From Pseudomonadota bacterium (GTDB lineage Bacteria > Pseudomonadota > Gammaproteobacteria > Xanthomonadales > Xanthomonadaceae), in contig JAFAEU010000190.1 in assembly GCA_023423855.1 (NCBI GenBank), forward strand, positions 1 to 10,984: DNA of 10,984 bases, written 5' to 3'. Position 1 is the first letter of the stretch. Each line of letters starts with the position of its first letter. Below the pieces are notes generated by a model. That model ran no database searches. It saw only the letters and a list, made by a program, of their open reading frames with translations, and had not been told where the DNA came from. The position numbers and the translations under genes were made by a program. Of this stretch, positions 6,590 through 10,984 are shown piece after piece.

Positions 6590-7786
6590 TCATCGGGCCA
6601 GGCTGGCGACCATGCGCAGGCCGATGGCCAGGGCATCGTCGCGGCTGCGGTCGAGCCCGGGGTCGATGATGTACTGCAGGTCGGGCTGGAGCGTGAGCCA
6701 ATCGTTGAGTGCGAAACGGTAGGTAAGCTCGAGTGCGGTTTCCGCACGGGCAGCGGCGATTCCCTCCCGCACCATGGCCCCGCGCCAGGAGCGGCTGGCG
6801 GACGCGCGGGCGATGGCGATGCCGGCCTCGTCGTCCGGCCGCGCCGCGAATGGCCCGAGCCAGCGCAGGCCGACGCTGTGGAAACGGTCGAAGGGATGGG
6901 TGCGCCCCGTGGCGGCGCCGATGCGGTAGAACCCGTGCAGGCCGCGCGCCCGGTTGCCGGAGAGCAGGGCCTCGCCGCGCAGGTAGGCGCCGGCGCTGGT
7001 GCTGCTTGCGCCGGTGTCGCCAGGTTCGTCGTGATCGCGGGAATAGCCCCATGCGCCCAACAGGATCCGCTGCCGGTCGAGCTGCAGGTCCATCTCGGCG
7101 ATGCCGAAGGCGCCCTCGTCGCGGCTGATGCGCAAGGTACTGTGGTCGGGGCGATCCGGGTCGTTCGGGACGCCATCGAGCACGGCCACGCGCAGGGTCG
7201 CGTGATCGCCGATGGCGAGGGACAGGCGCAGCCCCGCGGACGTGTGCGGGAAGATCGATGGTCCGTTGCGGCCGCTCTGCGCGATGTCGGTCCCGATGCC
7301 ATGGGCGCTGTGCAGGAACACGTCGGAACTCTCGAGCGCGTCGAACTCGGTGTTGATGTCGTACAGGCCCGCGCGCAGGGACCAGCGGCCGCCGTCGCCG
7401 GCGTATTCGATCCAGGCCTCCAGCGGCAGCAGCGCGCGCGTGCCGGTTTCGATGTTGGAGAGACCCTGGGCGTCTCCGGCCAGGTCGCTGACGCTGTTGG
7501 CGCCGTTGTTGATCAGGTGGATCCGCGCGCTTGTCCGCGGCAGGCCGAACAGCCGCTCCAGGTCGAACGCGGCGATCATGTCGACCTGGTTCAGGTACCG
7601 CATCCCCCGGTCGCCGCCGGCGGTGACCGACCACGCGTCGACGGTGTAGGCAAGTTCCATCGCCGGCGTGTGTCCTTCCGGGGAGACCATGGCGGCAGCC
7701 GGCAATGCCGGCGGGAGCAGGCCACCCAGCAGCAGGATGTATCCGTGGATGCGCGGTGCATGGCTGGAGGCGGTGGCTGGAGTCAT
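6590..7786 (-). CDS. Carbohydrate-selective porin, OprB family
   Basis: This is a 398-residue outer-membrane beta-barrel protein of the OprB type, which passes sugars or other small polar solutes. A signal peptide with hydrophobic core at about 15-32 ends LPAAA. Family-typical stretches follow: QVDMIAAFDLERLFGLP, RIHLINNGANSVSDLAGDAQ, WSLRAGLYDINTEFD, SGRNGPSIFP, RGLHGFYRIG, and the C-terminal segment ELTYRFALNDWLTLQPDLQY. ATG at 7786 is preferred because AGGAGA (7802-7797) lies ten bases before it and the signal peptide starts close by. Reading further upstream adds about 98 residues with no porin character. The chain ends MVASLAR, without the terminal Phe that usually serves as the barrel-assembly signal. 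It is divergent from cytochrome b561 and convergent with the YncE-like gene. The substrate is unknown. Confidence 0.85.
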   Translation of the reverse strand: MTPATASSHAPRIHGYILLLGGLLPPALPAAAMVSPEGHTPAMELAYTVDAWSVTAGGDRGMRYLNQVDMIAAFDLERLFGLPRTSARIHLINNGANSVSDLAGDAQGLSNIETGTRALLPLEAWIEYAGDGGRWSLRAGLYDINTEFDALESSDVFLHSAHGIGTDIAQSGRNGPSIFPHTSAGLRLSLAIGDHATLRVAVLDGVPNDPDRPDHSTLRISRDEGAFGIAEMDLQLDRQRILLGAWGYSRDHDEPGDTGASSTSAGAYLRGEALLSGNRARGLHGFYRIGAATGRTHPFDRFHSVGLRWLGPFAARPDDEAGIAIARASASRSWRGAMVREGIAAARAETALELTYRFALNDWLTLQPDLQYIIDPGLDRSRDDALAIGLRMVASLAR

Positions 7787-8069
7787 GGTCTGCGGATCTC
7801 CTGGCTGGGCTGGGCGCGTGGCGATGCGCGCGCGTGGCGGTGGGCCAGGCAACGATCCCAGCGTTTGCGCCCGCATGCTGTGCCTAAAAGGCCACAGGCT
7901 GCCGCCGAAGGGCCGCAATCTGGCACCCGGACGCGGTTTCGTGGCCGCTGCGCGACAGTCGGATGCGCGGCCGCTTGCTAGCGTGGGATGCGGAAAGACG
8001 GAAGGCCGGGCGATCGCGCGGCCCCCGGGAAGTGCCACTGGAACTTCATTCGACGGGAGGGTTGAAACA
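7787..8069. other. Divergent intergenic region between porin and cytochrome b561 genes
   Basis: No gene is seen here. An operator-like inverted repeat, CTGTGCCT (7878-7885) and AGGCCACAG (7889-7897), has one bulged C and a 3-nt AAA centre. It lies about 90 bp upstream of the porin start and 170 bp upstream of the cytochrome start. Other hairpins can be drawn in this GC-rich stretch but none stands out. No convincing -35/-10 pair was found on either strand. Confidence 0.4.
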
Positions 8070-8624
8070 ATGAAAAACACAGTTTCCTCAGGCGGCTATC
8101 ACCGCTGGTCGATCCTGCTGCACTGGGCGATGGTGGTGCTGTTCGTACTGGTGTATGCCTTCATCGAGCTGCGTGTCGTGTTCGAGAAGGGCACCGATGC
8201 GCGCGATGCGATGAAGGCCGCCCATTTCATGCTCGGCCTGCTCGTGCTGTTGCTGGTGTGGCTGCGGCTGGCGCTGCGGGTGGTCTATCGCGTGCAGCCG
8301 ATCGTGCCGCTGCCGCCGGCCTGGCAGCGGATGGCGGCGGCGGTGGTGCAGGGCGCCCTGTACCTGCTGATGATCGGCATGCCGCTGGCCGGATGGGCGA
8401 CCCTGAGCGCGTACGACCATCCCGTGCCGTTCTTCGGACTGGAACTGCCGGCGATCATCGCGCCCGACAGGGCGCTGGCCTCGCAGCTCCAGGACTGGCA
8501 CGTGCGCATCGGCGACCTCGGCTACTGGCTGATCGGCCTGCATGCCGTCGCCGGCCTGGGACACCACTACGTGCGCAAGGACAACGCATTGAAGCGGATG
8601 CTTCTCTCCAAGTCCGCGGGCTGA
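8070..8624 (+). CDS. Cytochrome b561, inner-membrane di-haem protein
   Basis: This 184-residue protein is of the bacterial cytochrome b561 (CybB/YodB-like) type. It carries electrons between the quinone pool and a partner in the cytoplasmic membrane. Four hydrophobic segments lie at about 15-33, 52-70, 90-110 and 148-167. The expected haem-ligand histidines are present: His18 (LLHWAM), His52 (KAAHFMLG), His144 (DWHVRIG) and His158 (IGLHAVAG). The length is normal for the family. The start at ATG 8070 follows GGGAGGG (8055-8061) with an 8-base spacing. The coding start is AT-rich (AAAAACACA), unlike the surrounding sequence. It is divergent from the OprB porin gene. No catalase or YceI-type partner gene is next to it, so its redox partner is unknown. 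Confidence 0.93.
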   Translation: MKNTVSSGGYHRWSILLHWAMVVLFVLVYAFIELRVVFEKGTDARDAMKAAHFMLGLLVLLLVWLRLALRVVYRVQPIVPLPPAWQRMAAAVVQGALYLLMIGMPLAGWATLSAYDHPVPFFGLELPAIIAPDRALASQLQDWHVRIGDLGYWLIGLHAVAGLGHHYVRKDNALKRMLLSKSAG

Positions 8625-8638
8625 TCGAGGGCGCTTGT

Positions 8639-8668
8639 GGCTGCGGCCCCGGCCCCGGGGCCGCAGCC
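8639..8668. terminator. Strong bidirectional hairpin between convergent genes
   Basis: GGCTGCGGCCCC (8639-8650) and GGGGCCGCAGCC (8657-8668) form a perfect 12-bp stem with a GGCCCC loop. The hairpin lies 14 bp after the cytochrome b561 stop and 45 bp beyond the stop of the opposing SUMF1-like gene. It has no T tract on the plus side (CCTTGCC). It fits a shared terminator for the two convergent transcripts. Confidence 0.75.
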
Positions 8669-8713
8669 CCTTGCCGGCCTGCAACGGGATCCGTCACCGA
8701 TCAGGCGGATCGA

Positions 8714-9628
8714 TCAAGGCAGCGAGCGAACCACCCGGAACCCGAGCGTATTGTTCTGCCGCGCCGGATCGTCGCCTGCGTAGCGCATCGCCGGACGCAC
8801 CGTCTCGGGCTTGTTGTACCAGCCGCCGCCGCGCACGACCCGGCGCACGCAGTCGCCGGTGAGCCATGCGCTGCCGTCGCCGGGCGCGCCCTCGTACGTG
8901 GGGTTGTAGCAGTCCTCCACCCACTCCCAGGCGTTGCCGGCCGTGTCGTACAGGCCGAAGCCGTTGGGCTGGAAGCTGCCCACGGCGGCGGTGGTCCTGG
9001 CGTAGCGGTCGCTGCAGTCGTGCAGCGGCCAGTCCGGACGCACTTCCCTCAGCGCGTCGTCGCCCACGTTGCCGAACTCGCAGGCGCGGGTGGGGTCCTC
9101 GCCCCAGAACCACGGCGTCGCGGTCCCGCCGCGGGCGGCGTATTCCCACTGCGCCTCGCTCGGCAGGCGGTAGGACTGCCCGGTCCTGTGCGAAAGCCAG
9201 CGGGTGTAGCCGACGGCCATCTCGAAGTTCACGTACAGGACCGGCCTGCGGCCGCGGCCCCAGTCCTCGTCGGGCACGGCCTCGCAGCCGCCGTCGGCCA
9301 CGCAGGCGTCCCATTCGTCGTACGTGACCTCGTACCTGCCGATGGCGAACGGCCTGGCGAAGACCACCTCGTGCTGCGGCGCCTCGTTGGCGTCGTGGCC
9401 CGGTTCGGCGTCGGCGGAGCCCATCATGAAGCGACCGGCGGGCAGCACGACCATCTCGGGGCATTCGGCGCAGTCCCGGTCACCCGGTCCCGCGAACGGT
9501 GACGCCGCCGCCGGGCCGAGGGTGCAGGCACCGATGGCCAGCAGCAGGCAGGCGAGCCGCGGGCGACCGTGCCGCGATGCCGCGGTCCGCGGCCATGCGT
9601 TTCCTGCGATCGATGCTGCTGCGCTCAT
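8714..9628 (-). CDS. Exported SUMF1/formylglycine-generating-enzyme-like protein lacking the catalytic cysteines
   Basis: This 304-residue protein has the fold of formylglycine-generating enzymes. Landmarks are ECPEMVVLPAGRFMMGS (55-71), PFAIGRYEVTYDEWDACV (93-110), YRLPSEAQWEYAARGG (153-168), NGFGLYDTAGNAWEWVEDC (222-240), RVVRGGGW (263-270) and LGFRVVRS (295-302). In true aerobic formylglycine-generating enzymes, two copper-binding cysteines follow the RGGS motif. Here the corresponding residues are about Asn272 and Val277, so sulfatase activation is unlikely. The N-terminus has a basic region and a hydrophobic stretch with IGAC at 32-35, a possible lipobox, so it may be a periplasmic lipoprotein. 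Cleavage near PAAA|SP is the alternative. Seven further cysteines downstream of the signal could form disulfides. ATG at 9628 follows AGAGG with a 6-base spacing. It lies 28 bp downstream of the amidohydrolase gene on the same strand and is probably cotranscribed. The function is unknown. Confidence 0.88.
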   Translation of the reverse strand: MSAAASIAGNAWPRTAASRHGRPRLACLLLAIGACTLGPAAASPFAGPGDRDCAECPEMVVLPAGRFMMGSADAEPGHDANEAPQHEVVFARPFAIGRYEVTYDEWDACVADGGCEAVPDEDWGRGRRPVLYVNFEMAVGYTRWLSHRTGQSYRLPSEAQWEYAARGGTATPWFWGEDPTRACEFGNVGDDALREVRPDWPLHDCSDRYARTTAAVGSFQPNGFGLYDTAGNAWEWVEDCYNPTYEGAPGDGSAWLTGDCVRRVVRGGGWYNKPETVRPAMRYAGDDPARQNNTLGFRVVRSLP

Positions 9629-9656
9629 GCCTGTCCTCTTGCGTGGATCCGTGCGG

Positions 9657-10984
9657 TCAATGTCCAGGGTCGCCGCCGGCGCGCGCGCCCGGGTCGGGCG
9701 TGCCGGGCGGGCGGTCGTCCCAGTACCACGGGCGCGGCAGCTGCCGCGTCGCGGGCCAGAGTTCGTCCAGGGTGGCGCCGTCGTACAGGCGGCCGTTCTT
9801 CATCACCTGCACGATCGACAGCGTGTGCGCGAGGTCCTCGCGCGGATCGCGCGCGAGCAGCACGAGGTCGGCGAACTTGCCGGGCTCGATGCTGCCGAAC
9901 TCCGCGGCGCGGCCGATCGTCGCGGCGCTGCCGAGGGTGGCCGCGCGCAGGGCTTCCGCGTTGCCCATTCCACCGGCCGCATGCGCCTGCATCTCCCAGT
10001 GCAGGCCGATGCCGGGCATCTCGCCGTGCGAACCCATGCCGACCACGCCGCCGGCGCGCATCACCTCGGCGACGCCCGCGGCGATGCGCGGGTACAGGTA
10101 TTCGTCGGGCTCGCGCCACATGCGCTTGCGGGTCTTCATGTCGACGATGAAGCCGGGCGCGAAGCGGCGCAGCTTGCGGTCGTGGGCGAGGCCGCCGCGC
10201 GAGATGAAGTCGTCCTGCGCCTCCGGCCCGCCGTTGCCGATCATCAGCGTCGCCGAATAGGCGGTGCCCGTCTCGGCGAACAGCCGCACCACGTCGTGCT
10301 GCAGCGGCGCCGCGACCAGCGCGTGCTCGTTGCCGGCGTAGCCGTCGATGGCGTGGGTCAGGCCCAGCTTCATCGACAGCGCGCCCTCGGTGGTCGGCGC
10401 CAGCCCCAGCTCGCGCGCGGCCATCGCCACCCACTGGCGCACGCGGCGGTTGCCGCTGCGGTACATCTTGATGTTGCCCAGGCGATAGTGGTCGCGGTAG
10501 CGCGACAGCACCGCGCGGACCTCGCCGTAGGAGCGGAATTCATTGAACGAAAAGATCGCCGGGCCGGTGGAGTAGATCCGCGCGCCGGGCATCAGGCCGG
10601 CCTCGATCGCGTCCTGGTAGGCCAGCATGTCGATGCTCAGCGCGGAGGGATCGAACACCGTGGTCACGCCGTAGGCGAGGTTGGCCAGCGGGCCCCAGCT
10701 GTCGAAGTCGAGTACGTCGCGGCGGATGTCGGCGACGTGGGTGTGGGTGTCGATCAGGCCGGGGATGATGTAGCGGCCCGGGACCTCGCGGATCGCGACG
10801 CCCTCGGGCAGCGCGACGCTGCCGCGCGGGCCGACCGCGGCGATGCGGTCGTCGACCACCAGCAGGTCGGCGTCGGCGACGGCCTCGTCGCCGCGCATGG
10901 TCAGCACCGTCGCGCCGCGCAGCAGCAGTGCGCCGCGCGGCGTGTCGCGCGGCAGCTCGACCACGGCCGCGAACGCCTGCACCC
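9657..10984 (-). CDS. Amidohydrolase-superfamily protein, C-terminal part (5' end outside window)
   Basis: About 440 residues of a metal-dependent hydrolase are visible and the frame is open to the right edge. The GTG at 10982 is not a credible start, because the sequence already lies inside a conserved run with no ribosome binding site visible. An N-terminal strand region (PRGALLLRGATVLTMRGDE, DLLVVDDRIAAVGPRGSV) leads to PGLIDTHTHVAD, the His-x-His metal motif at visible residues 80 and 82. A candidate metal-bridging Lys (NIKMYRSGNRR), further histidines (GLTHAIDGYAGNEHA) and GMGSHGEMPGIGLHWEM follow. It closes with GSIEPGKFADLVLL, the returning small beta domain. This pattern matches the large amidohydrolases, about 1,000 residues long, whose N-terminal half is a TolB/WD40-like propeller. 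That half is inferred, not seen. The usual metal-binding Asp near the end of the barrel is replaced by GSHGEM, so the substrate (possibly a peptide- or imide-like bond) cannot be named. A SUMF1-like gene follows after 28 bp. Confidence 0.88.
   Translation of the reverse strand, partial: VQAFAAVVELPRDTPRGALLLRGATVLTMRGDEAVADADLLVVDDRIAAVGPRGSVALPEGVAIREVPGRYIIPGLIDTHTHVADIRRDVLDFDSWGPLANLAYGVTTVFDPSALSIDMLAYQDAIEAGLMPGARIYSTGPAIFSFNEFRSYGEVRAVLSRYRDHYRLGNIKMYRSGNRRVRQWVAMAARELGLAPTTEGALSMKLGLTHAIDGYAGNEHALVAAPLQHDVVRLFAETGTAYSATLMIGNGGPEAQDDFISRGGLAHDRKLRRFAPGFIVDMKTRKRMWREPDEYLYPRIAAGVAEVMRAGGVVGMGSHGEMPGIGLHWEMQAHAAGGMGNAEALRAATLGSAATIGRAAEFGSIEPGKFADLVLLARDPREDLAHTLSIVQVMKNGRLYDGATLDELWPATRQLPRPWYWDDRPPGTPDPGARAGGDPGH

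Noticed and set aside
6556..6603. GCCTGG/CCAGGC hairpin between the convergent YncE-like and porin genes as a terminator
   Set aside because: It has only six pairs with a loop of nearly 30 nt, extends into the porin coding end, and lacks T tracts.
5512..7302. 596-codon minus-strand frame across the YncE-like and porin genes
   Set aside because: It crosses two well-supported genes in the wrong frame or strand and shows no recognisable protein features.
7787..8080. Upstream extension of the porin to a 496-residue protein starting at 8080
   Set aside because: The added 98 residues lack porin character, would overlap the start of cytochrome b561, and would bury the signal peptide. ATG 7786 has a ribosome site and a terminal signal peptide.

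Overview
The window is GC-rich (roughly two thirds G+C by eye), with tightly packed genes, outer-membrane receptors and porins, and an NrdR/B12-controlled class Ia ribonucleotide reductase. This fits a gammaproteobacterium, most likely of the Lysobacter/Luteimonas/Xanthomonas group. That placement is inferred from protein style and codon use, not from a marker gene. I see no tRNA, rRNA, CRISPR array, transposase or integrase, and no clear sign of recent transfer.

Left part (1-2803, minus strand): the 5' part of nrdA, the catalytic subunit of class Ia ribonucleotide reductase, runs off the left edge. Its control region is unusually legible. It has a sigma70-type promoter (TTGACG, 17 bp, TATGTT) and two NrdR boxes whose centres are 32 bp apart and which cover the -35 and -10 elements. 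A cobalamin riboswitch of about 204 nt begins at the predicted transcript start, and a leader of about 180 nt carries possible expression-platform hairpins before a strong GGAGGA ribosome binding site. An 8-bp-arm inverted repeat lies just upstream of the distal NrdR box. The gene therefore appears to be governed by two inputs: nucleotide status (NrdR, DNA level) and B12 availability (riboswitch, RNA level). Such wiring normally implies a B12-dependent class II reductase elsewhere in the genome.

Middle part (3090-6555, plus strand): a TonB-dependent siderophore-type receptor ends in a strong GC hairpin. It is followed after 268 bp by a secreted YncE-like beta-propeller protein. The pairing recalls the neighbouring yncD/yncE genes of Escherichia coli.

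Right part (6590-10984): an OprB-type carbohydrate porin (minus) is divergent from a small cytochrome b561 (plus). A perfect 12-bp-stem hairpin separates cytochrome b561 from a convergent two-gene minus-strand unit. That unit is the C-terminal amidohydrolase domain of a larger protein that runs off the right edge, followed 28 bp later by an exported protein with a formylglycine-generating-enzyme-like (SUMF1) fold that lacks the catalytic cysteine pair.

The strongest regulatory observation is the combined NrdR plus cobalamin-riboswitch control of nrdA. Each part is a known type of element. Nothing else in the window amounts to a clearly new system.
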